DNA from: Apteryx mantelli
Lineage: Eukaryota > Chordata > Aves > Apterygiformes > Apterygidae
Reading direction: 5' to 3'
Length of the DNA stretch: 64,000 nt
NCBI RefSeq assembly: GCF_036417845.1
Contig: NC_089991.1
Span: forward strand, 10,049,001 to 10,113,000
Within the stretch, counting starts at the first letter, position 1. Each line of letters opens with the position of its first letter. The notes beneath the pieces are model-generated. The model was given only the letters and a program-made list of their open reading frames with translations. It was not told the origin of the DNA and searched no databases. This document shows, piece by piece, positions 14,601 to 25,676 of the stretch. A program made the translations under genes and the position numbers.

Positions 14601-17600
14601 GGGCTGACCAGCAGCCCTGCGTGGACTTGAAGTGGAAAGGTGGTCCCTTCACGAAACAGCATGGAAACAGAGAGGGGGAGAGTAAGCAGTGAAGACGTAT
14701 CTGCTGGCTACTACTGGCCGTGCTCCTTCGGCAGTAGCTGGGAGTCAACTCTTGATCTGGCAGGCCGGTTAACTAGCAGGTTAACCAAGCCAACAGGGTA
14801 ATTAATACTGTGTTCACGCCACGCTGGGGAGTCCTGCGGCCGGCAGGGCTCAGCCGCACCGCTGAGGTCCCCTCCATCACGGCGAGCCTGCTCTGCCCAG
14901 AGACTGGTACGGGGCATGAGGCCAAGGTAAAATACTCGGCCGTCTGCCTCCCAGCCTGGCCGTAGTCTGGGGAGGCAGGGAGCACCGCTGAGGAGGAGGG
15001 ATATTGGAGCCCTTGAGCCCCTCCTCTTTATTCCCACGGAGGGGGATTGCTGGGAGCTGGAGAAAGCGGATGCCAAAAGTGTCTCCCGGCCATGGCATCC
15101 CCTTTCCTGCTCCAAGCACGTGCCGAGGAGCGTGAGGGGCTCAGAAGCGGGGTGTTTGCGGTCTGGATGGGAGGCGAGGTGGGCTTAAATACAGGTTCAG
15201 ACTTGGATTTAATATATAACCTAGGCATAGCCTCTGTATTTTACCTAGGCTGTCCAGTAGAAGAGTGACACATCTGGGAAAACATCTGGCTTTCCTCCTG
15301 GGATTTTAGAGAGTGAGTGAGGCCAGGAAGACCAGAACTGCATAAACCGTAAAGGCCTCATTTCCCAAATAATATCCAATGAGAAGGCTGGGAAATGATA
15401 ATTATTCACTAAGTTGCTCATCATACATCCTTTTGGGAAGGGTCTTGAGCTTTGATGTCTTGTGTGATCCTGCATAGCGGGGCAGTTGAGCATTTCCCAG
15501 TTGCCCTTTGCATCTCCACCAGTGGCAGCTCTGCAGTCTCCAGTGCTTAGTTGTATAGCCAGACTCTCCCAATTTGTGTCTCTTGGATGTGTTTGGGGGA
15601 GGGGACAGATGCCAAGTAGCACCCAGGAAGGATGTGACCTTGCTATTGGCATGAACTGGAACTCTTGAGAAACTGAATAGTCATCCCCAGGGAAATGCTG
15701 AGATTTGTCCCCACTCCAAACCTGGAGAGAATCAAAAAGTTGAAACAGCCAAAACAAGAAGTTCTGTGAAGTTTTGGCTGGGAGCTTTGGTTTCTGAATA
15801 TGAATTTGGTTTCTGAATGTGTTCTGAGTTATTGGCCTACGGTGTTTTTGCAGGCCAAAAGTATTGTCCATACTCCTTGGCATAAAGAGCTTTACTGCAA
15901 AATAGACATCATGCCATAGCTGTTTTTCCCTCCTCTGTTTAGTGCTAGGATGACAGCAAGTCACTAAAATATTTAAAAATTACACATTCTGGTTCCTCTT
16001 CCTCTCTTCTGTAAAGCATCAGAGCACTCTTAACTCTCTGTTTAAAGGAGAAGAAACCATAGTGCAGAGAAAAATGATTTTGCCCATGATCACACTGGAG
16101 GTCTCCTGCCTTCTTGTCTCGGCCTTTAGTGCTTCTTTAAGTTAAGATGAAGCCGCTATGGGCTCATGCATGCTGGGAGCACAGGGAGAGAAGACACTGT
16201 TGCTAACCTGCCTGTGACACTGCTCAGGCTGTCCGGGACAGCTGAGAGCAGGTACACCATGTGCAGCTGAAAAATAGAGAGGATTCCCTCAAAACTGTGG
16301 CCAGGTTGGGATTGCTTTCTGGTTTGTTTCTTTACCAAGCTGTTACAGCTCTCAAACCTATGCATCTAGAGAAATATGCCATTTACTGAAAATCAAACAA
16401 GCTTCATATTTCATAGCCAAGTTAAAAGTATTCCGAGGGGAGTGGGAATCAATTCAAAGGGAAAGCGATAAGCTCTTGTTACGCACACAAAAAAGAAAAA
16501 AAAAAAAAGCACACAATGACTTATTCTTTCTTACTTTATGTATATTATATCACCTGAAGAATCAGACTGGACATTTATGGAAGTCCATTTCCTTGGCAAA
16601 GGAAATGTGGAGTCCATCAAAGGCTTCTCTTATTTCTGAATTGGAAACCTATAAATGAGAAAAATTCCACTCATGTACTGAGCAATGTTATTTTCAAGCA
16701 CTGAAACTGATGGTAACCTGCAGTGTAATGAATCCTTCCTTCCTTCCTTCTACTGAAGAGCCAGATGCTAGATATTTGCTATTAAAACGTGGAGGAGACC
16801 AGCTCCAGCAGTGCCTTTGGCATCTGAAATGATTTTAGACAGCAGTGATGTGCAGAACAAAAATGCAAAGGCCCAAAGAATCTTCTTCAAACTTGAAGAT
16901 GATCATATTTTTGGATCATATTTTGAAATTAGCCTTGGAGGTGCATGACGATATATATGGCCAGCATGCCTCATCTCTTCCCTTATGCAGGTCAGTGCCT
17001 GCATCCACTCCTGGCAGCAAAGTTCCCACTGAATTTACAGGTGTTTCTGGAAGCTCTCCTGGTCGGTGGCCAGGTTCTCATGAGGAAGGGATTCCCAAAG
17101 GGAGGAATGGGAGAAGGGAGGGTTGTGAGGGATTTGACATTAAAGGGTGTATCTGGACAGCGTACGTTGCTGTAGTGGAAAACCTTCTCACGGAGAGCCT
17201 TGCCCTGTGCCTCAGGCTGGCCAGCCTCCGGGCTCACTGCCTCCCCGGTGAGGACTGTGACAAAACCAAATTCCTTTGATCCTGCCTGATGCATGCTGTA
17301 TCCTGCTCTGCTGTACTCCGAGTGAATGTAGCTCTGAGTCTAGGTATTTTGTTGTTTTTGTTTTGGTTTGTTGTTTTTTTTTGACAACCTTGCTTGCTGC
17401 TAGGTCCTCCAATGCTGTAAATGTCATAGGGATTGGGATAAATTAATTGTGGGTCTTTTCAGTACCTTTCACTTTTAATGCTACATCTCTTACGGTTCCT
17501 TTTCTTGTTTGAAGGCTTTTTCACAAGTCCCCCATGTGATATTCATCATTCTGTCCATTTTAGTCAACAGGTCAGGCAAAAAAAAAGTATGGGTGTATAT

Positions 17601-18004
17601 CCAATTTCTCCTTCTTTCTAATCTGTTAAAGAACAAACAGACAACTCCCATGTTTTCAATGGGCATGTCCCAGTTTTCTTACAAAGCCGGTTGTTTTGTC
17701 AGTTTATCACTGTCTAAGAAGGCAGAAGAAGGAAAATAAAAATAGCAGCACCTTTCCCAGATAGGTATTAGGTGTGAAAAGCACCTAGCTTCAGGCTGAA
17801 ATTAGTGCTGTTTTCCTGGGCTGGCAGCTTCCCAGTCCACCTGCCCTGGTGCCGCACTCTGCAGCCTCTGTTTCGTGCGGAGGTTGAGCAGGCACTGATG
17901 GGACATGGGGGTTGTCGCATAAACACAAATGCTCTGCCAGTGTAACACGGCAGTGGTCACGCTTGGCGATGGACTTATTTTTTGCTCTCTCTTTCCAGCA
18001 GTAA
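1394..18004 (+). CDS. SPINK5: SPINK5/LEKTI-like multi-domain Kazal inhibitor
   Basis: Secreted Kazal-type serine protease inhibitor; in mammals LEKTI restrains kallikrein-like proteases in epithelia. Exons read by eye: 1394-1451, 2621-2646, 3713-3840, 4347-4410, 6078-6205, 6381-6432, 8967-9097, 9682-9763, 10282-10349 and 11437-11527 (both tentative), 13956-14083, 14450-14513, 17999-18004 (stop TAA 18002). All phases join without a break, giving about 341 residues, or 288 if the two tentative exons are skipped. A signal peptide opens with MKIEGASVVLVLAFFCFF. Domains 1-3 have the four-cysteine LEKTI pattern, with P1 residues Asn, Arg and Arg; domain 4 has six cysteines and P1 Lys. Intron 2 starts with GC instead of GT. 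Mammalian LEKTI has 15 domains, so this copy is short. The symbol is by family resemblance; some avian databases may use SPINK5 for ovoinhibitor. I could have missed exons in the long introns. Confidence 0.78.
3713..4410 (+). other. LEKTI-like domain 1 (exons 3-4), four-cysteine type
   Basis: The core exon 3713-3840 carries cysteines in K-E-C, F-S-C-P, N-K-C and L-M-C. The second exon, 4347-4410, is a hydrophilic linker without a sixth cysteine. This matches mammalian LEKTI domains that lack one disulfide. The residue two after the second cysteine (P1) is Asn, which is not a trypsin-type residue. Confidence 0.8.
6078..6432 (+). other. LEKTI-like domain 2 (exons 5-6), four-cysteine type
   Basis: The core exon 6078-6205 encodes the LEKTI signature around S-C-T-R-E-N-D-P-V-R and N-K-C-I-M-C. 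The linker exon 6381-6432 is rich in Lys, Glu and Ser. P1 is Arg, suiting trypsin- or kallikrein-like targets. Both splice sites are strong and phases match (0-2, 2-0). Confidence 0.85.
8967..9763 (+). other. LEKTI-like domain 3 (exons 7-8), four-cysteine type
   Basis: The core exon 8967-9097 repeats the domain 2 signature almost exactly from S-C-T-R-E-N-D-P-V-R-D-S-S-G-K-Q-H onward. There is one extra residue between the first two cysteines. The linker exon 9682-9763 is Gln/Ser/Glu rich. P1 is Arg. The similarity to domain 2, which also covers the donor sequence, points to a fairly recent internal duplication. Confidence 0.85.
10282..11527 (+). other. Tentative LEKTI-like exons 9-10 (linker, no Kazal core)
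   Basis: Exon 10282-10349 (68 nt, phase 0-2) and exon 11437-11527 (91 nt, phase 2-0) have good acceptors and usable donors (GTGAGT, GTAAAC). They join in frame between domains 3 and 4. They encode a Ser/Gln/Arg/Gly-rich stretch with only two cysteines, so they are not a Kazal domain. They may be an expanded linker, remains of a lost domain, or not exons at all. Exon 8 can also splice directly to exon 11 in frame. Confidence 0.4.
11200..11680. other. CpG-rich island inside the LEKTI-like gene
   Basis: This interval is visibly rich in G, C and CpG compared with the AT-rich flanks. It contains the tentative exon 10. Long open frames on both strands here are explained by the scarcity of AT-rich stop codons. 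It could be an internal promoter island or a recombination-driven GC spike. Confidence 0.45.
13956..14513 (+). other. LEKTI-like domain 4 (exons 11-12), six-cysteine Kazal
   Basis: The core exon 13956-14083 holds five cysteines in the classical order, including P-V-C-G-T-D-G-K-T-Y and N-E-C-D-L-C. The exon 14450-14513 supplies the sixth in R-G-E-C. P1 is Lys. As in mammalian LEKTI, the last domain is of the classical six-cysteine kind. Confidence 0.88.
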
Positions 18005-18580
18005 TGGAGTTCAGACTGCCAGCAAATATCAGGGATCAGCTGTGACCAAAGGTAAAGAGAGAAATGCTGTGATTTATTCCCTTTTGGCCAGCCTGTCCTT
18101 TGAGACAACCAAACCCTTGTGAAATGCTGTCAAACCTCGCCCAGGCAGGCAGCAGGGCTGGGGGCAAAGGACTCTGCCACGTGATCTTCCCTCTGGCGGC
18201 AGCCCGAGGCCGGGGTGCCACAGCACCGGTGCTTTGCAGAGCACTGGGACGCAGCAGGGAACTGTAGGACTTCAGGACTATAGGGATAAGCTCTTCATCT
18301 TCCTCCCTTTTTCCCTCTCTCTAGGGCAAGTAACAGAAGAATTGATGTTAAGCCTCAAGGGAATGGAGAAGTCCTCAGTGTTGCCAAAGCCGACCTCATC
18401 CCCCCTATGTGGAGGACAGCCCCATCCTTGCTCAGGTGGAGGGAGGAGGGCTCAGGGGACCCAGCCGGTGTTTCCCCAGGTCTGGTTCACATGTGCTCGT
18501 CTGGGCTCGACTCTGCTCAGGCTCTTTGCCACGTCGCTGTGTCCTTAGTGTGCTTCTACAATAAAGTTAACTCAGCAGAA
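17999..18580 (+). other. 3' end of the LEKTI-like gene: stop exon and 3' UTR
   Basis: Acceptor TTTCCAGCAG is followed by TAA in the reading frame from exon 12, giving a C-terminus of P-E-V-Q (or P-E-V if the second AG of this tandem acceptor is used). The exon ends at 18051 before GTAAAG. A further exon starts at 18325 after CTCTCTAG and runs to the poly(A) signal. The stop is under 55 bases from the last junction, so it need not trigger decay. Confidence 0.55.
18560..18565 (+). terminator. Poly(A) signal AATAAA of the LEKTI-like gene
   Basis: AATAAA follows the last exon of the LEKTI-like gene. A second AATAAA about 100 bases downstream (near 18661) could be an alternative. Confidence 0.55.
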
Positions 18581-18669
18581 CTCTGTCACTGTTCTTCACT
18601 AAACCTCCCTGGGGGACCTGCCAGTCCCTGCTCCATCTTTACACCAAGCATCCATTAGACAATAAACGC

Positions 18670-20190
18670 AGAGGCCTGTTGGGTGTATCAGCTGCTGTAA
18701 ATACGCGGTGAAGATGTCAGGCCTGAAGAGGAAGAGTGTGGTCCAGGGTTTTATGATAAGGTACTGGGGGGTTGGGTTTTCTCTGACTCCTTGCGGGGTC
18801 TTGGGTAAATCACTTCACCTCCCATCTGCCCTTTTCTCTTTGCCTGTAAAATGGACATTAAAAGATACTTACCTACCTCAGAGGGTTGTTTTGAGATTTA
18901 ATTGATATATGTTGGGAAGCCCACAGAAGAAAATCTGTTTTAAAGCACCAAATGTATTCTGGTGCCAGTTTAACTGTTGCAGTAAGTGTCCTCTTCCAGC
19001 CAGCTCATCTGAGCACTGGGAAATCCAAACTGCTTTGCTTTGAGGGGTTGTGGGAAGCAAACATTTCAGAGAGGTCGTGTGGGATGGTGTCATGAGCCAC
19101 AATGCACTGAATCTGGAGTAGTGCCTCAGCTGGGAAGGTCTCTACAGGACCCTGAGGAGAGAATTTGATCTGTTGCACATAGGACCAGCAGCATTTCTAG
19201 CCCTGTGAGGGCATAGATGCTGCAGGCACCTCTGGGACAGTGCTGGCCACCTTCATGCACATGCACGTCCCTGCCCTTGGCTGGCCCTGCTGGTGTTGGC
19301 AGACTGGACTGGATGCATGGAGCCAGCAGAGCCCTAGGAGTAGAAAGCCCAGCAACTGCCCTCAGTGGCCTGTGAACCAGCGTTGTGTGCTTTTGGATCA
19401 TCTTTCTGTATTGGCCCGACCTGCCTGCCTGAAGTGGAGCCTGTGCAGCCCTTTGGCCCCCCTGGCTGTGGGCACAGCCGGAGCCCATCTCCCGGGCAGG
19501 CTCCTGAAGGGAAGAGAATTGCAAAGTGCAAATGCAGCTTTGCATTCAACCCCCCTACGAGCAGTCCTGCCAGTGCTTCCCAACAGGCTGCAGTGGACTA
19601 CCTGGGCAGAGCCATGGGGAACGATGACTTTCCACGGGGGCTGGAGGGTGACAGCAGAGCTGGCAAGGGAGGAAGAGGAGTTTGAAATCCCAGCTGAGGG
19701 GCTCTAGAGAGATGCAGCCAGTGCCCGAGAGGGGTGAGCTCTTCTCTGAGCAGTGGTGGGATGGCAGGGGAAAGCATGAGGATCCTGGTGCTGGGGAAGG
19801 ATGGGTGAATGAGAGAGAAGCTCCACAGATTCAGTTGGGGAGTGACTGTTGAATGGTTTAAACTATTTATGGAAAAGTACTGTTGTTTTGAGATGTAACT
19901 GATTTACAGGTAGATTTAACTGATTTATATTTGGAAGCTATTTTAAGATGAAGTCAGGTCTTTCAGCTAAATGCTCCCCTAGGTAGTTGGGACCTATCAG
20001 TGCAGCCCACCTGAAAATAGTGGGGATCTGCAAAAGAGGAATATATGGTGCCAGGTAACAGAAGTCTGTTGGCAATGTGCATGTACTTCCTGTACTTTCT
20101 TTTATAGCTGTTACTTAAAGCAAATATACTTATTTGTATAAACTTCATTACAGGACATTTCCAGAAGACCTTGAGTGAACGCACATAGTA
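18670..20190. other. Intergenic, no gene seen
   Basis: No exon with Kazal cysteine spacing and no known repeat was recognised. The open frames between 19126 and 19707 lie in a G+C-richer patch on both strands and look like chance. Confidence 0.45.
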
Positions 20191-20199
20191 TTTGAGTCC

Positions 20200-20340
20200 A
20201 TTTTAGCTGTGACCTGGTCTGTAAATATTCTCTGCTGCAGATAAGGATTGAGTGATATTACTTCAGATTTTGGCAAGATTTCACCTAATGCTGTTTCATT
20301 TGGTTGCCTCCAGAGTTTTATAGCTTTTCAATTAAGCTTT
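20200..20340 (+). repeat. Upstream-module copy U0
   Basis: The stretch with ACCTGGTCTGTAAATATTC, then TGCAGATAAGG, then ATTTTGGCAAGATTTCA matches the modules upstream of ovoinhibitor, ovomucoid and the pseudogenes. It lies about 5.4 kb before the ovoinhibitor ATG, so that gene appears to have two module copies. The AGAACA motif seen in U1-U4 was not found here. Confidence 0.5.
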
Positions 20341-20344
20341 CAAG

Positions 20345-23300
20345 ACCTGTTTTCTTCGAGGGCAACTATTGAGAACAGAATGTAAACTCTCAAACTATTT
20401 CCACATACATCATATTTATCAGTTTATGACTATTATCCGCAGACTCTGACACAAATAGTAGTTAATATTTTGCGTGCTGATATTTAATGTGAGCAAACAT
20501 TATGGGTTAGAAATTGTCATCGCCTATTTCTACGTGAACCAAAACCTCTATTACCACAAACGGTCATGGAGGGTGAAAGTCACTGGTTTCATACTATTTA
20601 ACTTTTGCTGGGGATGCAAAACACATGTCTGCTTTTGAGCTTATATAGCAGGTAAATTTCTGACTGTTATTTACACAGTCTGAGAAGGATGAGTATCAGA
20701 CAGTGAAAATGTTCACTGATGACATCTGCTCACTGATTTCAGCTGAAATCATGTGCAGTGACATGTACCCGATTTTTATAAAAGCAGTGCATAATTTGAG
20801 GCTTAAAATAAATTCTTGGAAATGAAAATCAGTGCACTTGAGAAAGCTATTATAATTTGTGGCGAATTTCAAGTATTTAACTTTTGAAATAATCACCAGT
20901 AAAATCTACATTAACTGTGCTGCTAAAGTAACGAGCTGATGAGGAAGGTGCCCTTAGTAGGCTCTTCTGTCAGTATTTGGGCACCTTCTGAATTTCTCCC
21001 TGCTGCCAGCAGAAATAATCAGCCACAAATAAGAGATTATTAATCAGATTACAATACTCTGTCTGCCAAGATGGCTCATGACAGTGGTTGAGCAGAACTG
21101 CCTGTGGTGTAGCCAGCAAACCTCATAGAGGCAGCAACGCTAACTCCCGCATGCTTTCTGCAGTCTCCACAGTCATTCCTGTCTTTCTTTCGACCTCCTT
21201 TTGCAGATATCTTCAAGGGCCTCCCGAAGCTGTCTATACCGAGCGGGTGGTACGCAGCAGAGCTGCAGCAGGTACCCACGCAAGGGAGGCCACACGCTGT
21301 TTCCAGCATGTTCCAACGAGGTTCCTGGGGTGCAGGAGGCAAAGGCTCAAGAAGTGTTGGGAATTCATTACCATTTCCTTTACGTTTTCTCTTGGTTATC
21401 CTATGTGTTACTCTCAAACACTGTAATGAGGTCAAAACAGTCCTCCACAAAACTGCAAAGGTACCAGCACCCTGGGAAGTCTTAAGTTTGCTGTAAATGA
21501 TACTTTATAAGGGGTGTCTCTTTTGCCAAGATTCAGAGACCCCTCATGTGATTTGTAGTATTTTCTGAGGCTTTGCAGAATTGGCGGCTTCAATCCCCAG
21601 GCCTCTAACTAGTCTCCTGCTTCTCTCAGCCTTTCAACAAGTTTTCCCAAACACAGTCAGGTCTCGAGCTAAACTGTTCTCTGCCGGGGCTTTGTCTCTC
21701 TTTGTGTATTCTGAGGACTGTTGACTCTGGCAGATGCCTTAGGTGACCTTGTACTCACGATGGTGTTTCCCAATCCTCTGCAGCCTGTCCTTTTGCAGCC
21801 TCTCCGCTGTGCACATTATCCTCCTGTTTCTCTTACAGCCCACCGCGGTGGGAGGCTCTCGCGCATGGTGCGCTTTGGAGGTGTCCCCTTTGCAGTCAGC
21901 TCCTGTAGACAACGCCAGAAATCCTGCAGCTGGGGGTGTTTGTTCCTTCAAGAACTGAGTGAGTCACGATGTGGAAAGCCTGATGCTGCGTGACACTGCC
22001 TTTTTACAAGCACCACACCATTTGCGCAATGACCCCCCCCTTCAAGCTGTCCTTACAGCCCTGCGGTACTCTCAGTCCTTCCAAGCAACTGCTGCAAGTT
22101 GGTACTTGAGGGTTTCAGCCTTGTTTCCCTCAATTAGCACAAATTCTGCTGCATATCCCATCTGCTTTATCCTGGGGACTGGTGAATGGCCCTTTCTCTT
22201 TCCTCTCTTTAGGGCTCTTTCTTGATAACCGTTTGCTGGTTTGTCCTTTCCTGCAAGAGCCTCTCTACTATAGGGAGCCCTTGTTTAGGCTATTTCCTTG
22301 GGATTTTCCCTGCTCCGCCACATGCTACAGGACCTCTCCTGATGCCCAGCCCTCACATTAAAACAATCAATAAATGAGACGTGGAGCTGAAAGAAGTCTT
22401 CAGAGCTTTCCCCTACAGGAAGGCACAAGCAGCTCCACTCATACAGTTAACTGCAAATAATCACAGGTGAATGCAACTAGTTGCAAACTGCAAATCCAGA
22501 TGAAAATTCACAAATCTCCTTAATGATGAAGGTCCCAGAAAAAAACACTTTTGTGTCTTAGAGAATGGAGGCACTCTGTGCTTGTCACAAATGTCTTTAA
22601 TTCACAGTTGTAGGAAAAGAAAGAAATGGAGAAAAGAAATGGGACTTTTCCATTTCTCTCTCTCTCTCTTGCACATACACACACAAACGTGTGTTGGAGT
22701 AGGCCAGAGGGAGCTGGATGATCAGGGAGCAACCGCATTGCCCCCTCCTTTTGGTTTCAGACTCAAGCTCTCACACTCACAGTGCTTCACCCATGCACGG
22801 TAAGTCCACGTTCAGCACTCCAAAGTGCTCCCTCTGCGCCGCCCCGGGGCCCCGCTGGCGTGCCTCGTGCCGCGGCTAGCTCTGCACGCCGGCAGGTCCG
22901 TGCTGAGCACCAGCACCGGGCCTGAGCACGGGCTAGCAACAACCGCACGCCTGGTTTGCAGATAGGAAGTGTGGACAATTTCTGCTTATATTTATGAAGA
23001 AGAGGTGACTGGGTTTCACTGCCGTCTGGCTTCAAAGGGGCCACCTTCTTTTCGGTCCGTGTCAGTGAAGCTCTGTATATGCTTCGCTGTATATGCATCT
23101 AGCTCGGCTTTTGTCTTTTGCTCTAATCTGGAGGCTCTGAAAGGCTCTGTCCTGACAGACAAATGGGCTGATAGAAAAAGCTCTGCTGAGCTTGTCGGCG
23201 CAGCAGCCGGCTCCCTTTGGGAGTTGCATTGTGGGGCTTCCTCGTGCGGAAGGCAAAGGCCAGCACTGCGGGGGCTGGCCGAGGCTGAGGACAAGAGGGA

Positions 23301-23440
23301 CGTGCTATAGCTGCCGTGATGATTTCTAGATCTTGTTTCCTGCTCTGAATCCCTGGCAGATGTTTGCTGTTCTTTCCCTTTGAACTACCTCCTATTGCAA
23401 ACATTTCCTGAATTTGAATAATTTAGTTGGAAAGAGAATT
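20345..23440. other. Intergenic, no gene seen
   Basis: I looked for Kazal core and linker exons and found none. There is a short CT/CA-rich microsatellite at about 22655-22690. A G+C-rich patch at about 22830-22950 explains local open frames. Confidence 0.45.
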
Positions 23441-23444
23441 GCTG

Positions 23445-23660
23445 TGATCTTGACAGAACATGCTGACTCAATCTATTTCAACTGCAGATTTGGTTTGCAA
23501 ATAATATCTCCTTGCTGATAAGGTTTAGGTGTCATCTTTGCGGACGTTGGCAGAAATTAATTTGACCGTGACAGCTTTTATAGAATCTAGCAATAAAATT
23601 GTCAAGATACATTTTCTTCTGCCAGGATGCACTAATTGATGATGGTCTTGGCTGGAATAA
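23445..23660 (+). repeat. Upstream-module copy U1 (about 2 kb before ovoinhibitor)
   Basis: It contains ACAGAACATGCTGACTCA, then TTGCAAATAATATCTCCTTG, then CTGATAAGG. These align in order with the modules at 38.4, 44.1 and 48.65 kb. AGAACA at 23455-23460 is the half-site bound by glucocorticoid/progesterone-class receptors. A regulatory role is inferred from position and recurrence. Confidence 0.6.
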
Positions 23661-23664
23661 AGCA

Positions 23665-24775
23665 CTGAGAGACAGATATTGTAATTGGGATAAACAGGGG
23701 TCACTATAGTTGAGACCTGCATTGGTCTAAAGGTCTGGAGTCTTTGACACTTGGTGGAGCTGAGATAAGGGACAGGACAGGAGAAATCAGAGCTGAATAT
23801 TAGGGGGAAGGAATGAAAACAAGAGACATGGATAGAGAGCTCTGTAATGTTACTAGAGATTAATGCAGCTGGGAATGCTGGCATTTGGGGAGACTTTAAC
23901 TTTGCAAATGTACACTGCAAACTACTAATATTATCAAATCTCAGATACTTCTGAATATGAGAACAAATAGAATTTTCCATTAAGTAATCCCTCCACCCCC
24001 AAAGTGTTATTTTAGATTTGCATTTGATGTGTGAAGGATATTGGAGATGTCCTTCTCTTAGAAAGAAAAACTGGGATGATTCAACCTGAGTTCACTCTGT
24101 TTAAATTATGTCAAAAACAGATCTGAAAATAAGGATTTTGATTACCAAGTACAGAATTTGAGAGATTAAGACAAAAAATAATGAAAAATCTGGACTGAAG
24201 AATTTAGGATCCCAATTTAGAAGTCTGGGCTTGAGACCAGTGCAGAGAATTGCCAAAAATGAAGGTGAACGAGACTTTGCAGAGGAAATTCACACATGCA
24301 GCAGAGGTCACCTGTGTGAATGCAAAGAGAAAGAGTGGCCACCTCTGCTCTGCAAAGACATGGTAGAAATGAAACATAATATATCTGTGGTTCCAAATTC
24401 AGAGAGACAGATGCTCAACACATGTATTGGCAGACTGACTTATGAGAACAAGATTAAGGAAAAATAATCACCACATCTAAAGTTGGAAGCAAAACTCTGC
24501 TCAACATATCAGGGTGGGAAAAGTAGATGCTCTTCATTGTGGAGTTCTGGGAGAACTAGCACACAGACCTGCAGGTCCAGTAGTTATACTATTTCATAAA
24601 AGTCTGCTTGGTACACGTGCGGTACAAGGTGACTAGAGACTACCAACTGGCACAGCTCTGTTTACACAAAGGAGCAAAAGTGTTCAGGACCAATCCCAGC
24701 TCTGTTGCTTTAATACTGGGCAAGACTTCAGGGGCGATTTGAAGAAAAATAAATACATAAAGTGCAAAGGGATAA
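23665..24775. other. Intergenic, no gene seen
   Basis: AT-rich sequence between module U1 and the CR1 remnant. The open frame at 24231-24467 has no splice context or family resemblance. Confidence 0.4.
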
Positions 24776-24779
24776 TGTG

Positions 24780-25340
24780 CACTGTGAATTTTCTGAAGGA
24801 AATCATGCATGGGCTGATACCAATCTTTACAAAGTTGGCTGGCTTCCTAGATAAAAGGAATACAGTAGATCTAGTGTACCTGAACTTCAAAGCTTTTGAT
24901 CTGCTGCCCTGTGGGATACTGTCAGTCAGGCTTGGAGAGGCAGATGAGGAACTGGCTACAGGAGAGATGATAGTGTAGGATCAGGGGGGACCGTGGATCT
25001 GGATGGAAGTTATCAGTGAACAGTCAAAGGGATGATTCGGGGGACCAAACTTAATATTTTTGCTACTTGCCTTAGAAGAGAAAAAGTTGGCACATGGAAC
25101 AGACCACTGCTGAGATTTTAAAACAGAAGAAGAACAGAATTTCTCCAGCAGAGAATTGGGTGACCTTCTGGACTGAAATTGTCTGGACTCAAACTGGGAT
25201 GAAATACAGTGGTGAAAAGTGCAAAAATCATGCTGTGAGGTTTAATAATGAGGATTTCAGCTATCAGCTGGGAGCTCAGTGGAAAACTACAGAGGATGGG
25301 AAAGACCTAACTGTATTTAGTGAGCCCCATGGTAAATGTA
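24780..25340 (+). mobile_element. Decayed CR1 LINE fragment, reverse-transcriptase region
   Basis: Conceptual reading around 24850-24930 gives D-K-R-N-T-V-D-L-V-Y-L-N-F-K-A-F-D, close to the non-LTR reverse-transcriptase motif of CR1 (D-x-x-Y-L-D-x-x-K-A-F-D). About 300 bases on, GAAATACAGTGGTGAAAAGTGCAAAAATCA and the following text resemble the later CR1 coding part. The frame is broken many times and both ends are indistinct, so it is old. It lies directly upstream of the ovoinhibitor promoter. Confidence 0.55.
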
Positions 25341-25599
25341 AGCCTGGAACATGCCATGGCTGGGTGAGGAGGAGTGCAGTTGTGGGGCATGGGGGCAGAG
25401 CCAGGAGGAAGGCAGCCTGGCATTGCATCTGGTTCCCCTCGACCATCCGGCCATGCAGAAAGCCCCTTCCCGGCATTTACTCCTGTGTCAATCATTAGCC
25501 AGAAATCCAGATCTGGGTAAATATATTCTGGCTTCCAGTGTTGATGACAAGATTGGAATGTTACATAATAAGGTGGGACCGTTTGACAGTATAGGGTGT

Positions 25600-25605
25600 T
25601 ATATA
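25600..25605 (+). promoter_or_regulatory. TATA box of ovoinhibitor
   Basis: TATATA lies 72-77 bases upstream of the ATG at 25677, the same geometry as in ovomucoid. Confidence 0.65.
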
Positions 25606-25676
25606 CTCCTGCTCGTGAACTTCGCCTCCTACACCACACGCTTGCAACCTGCACAGACGAGGCACTGCTGTTGACC

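Noticed and set aside
15245-15964. Long minus-strand open frame of about 240 codons in the LEKTI-like gene
   Set aside because: No domain, signal peptide or splice context; composition looks like chance and no minus-strand promoter or poly(A) signal accompanies it.
24231-24467. Cysteine-containing frame upstream of ovoinhibitor
   Set aside because: Cysteine spacing does not fit Kazal domains and no splice signals frame it.
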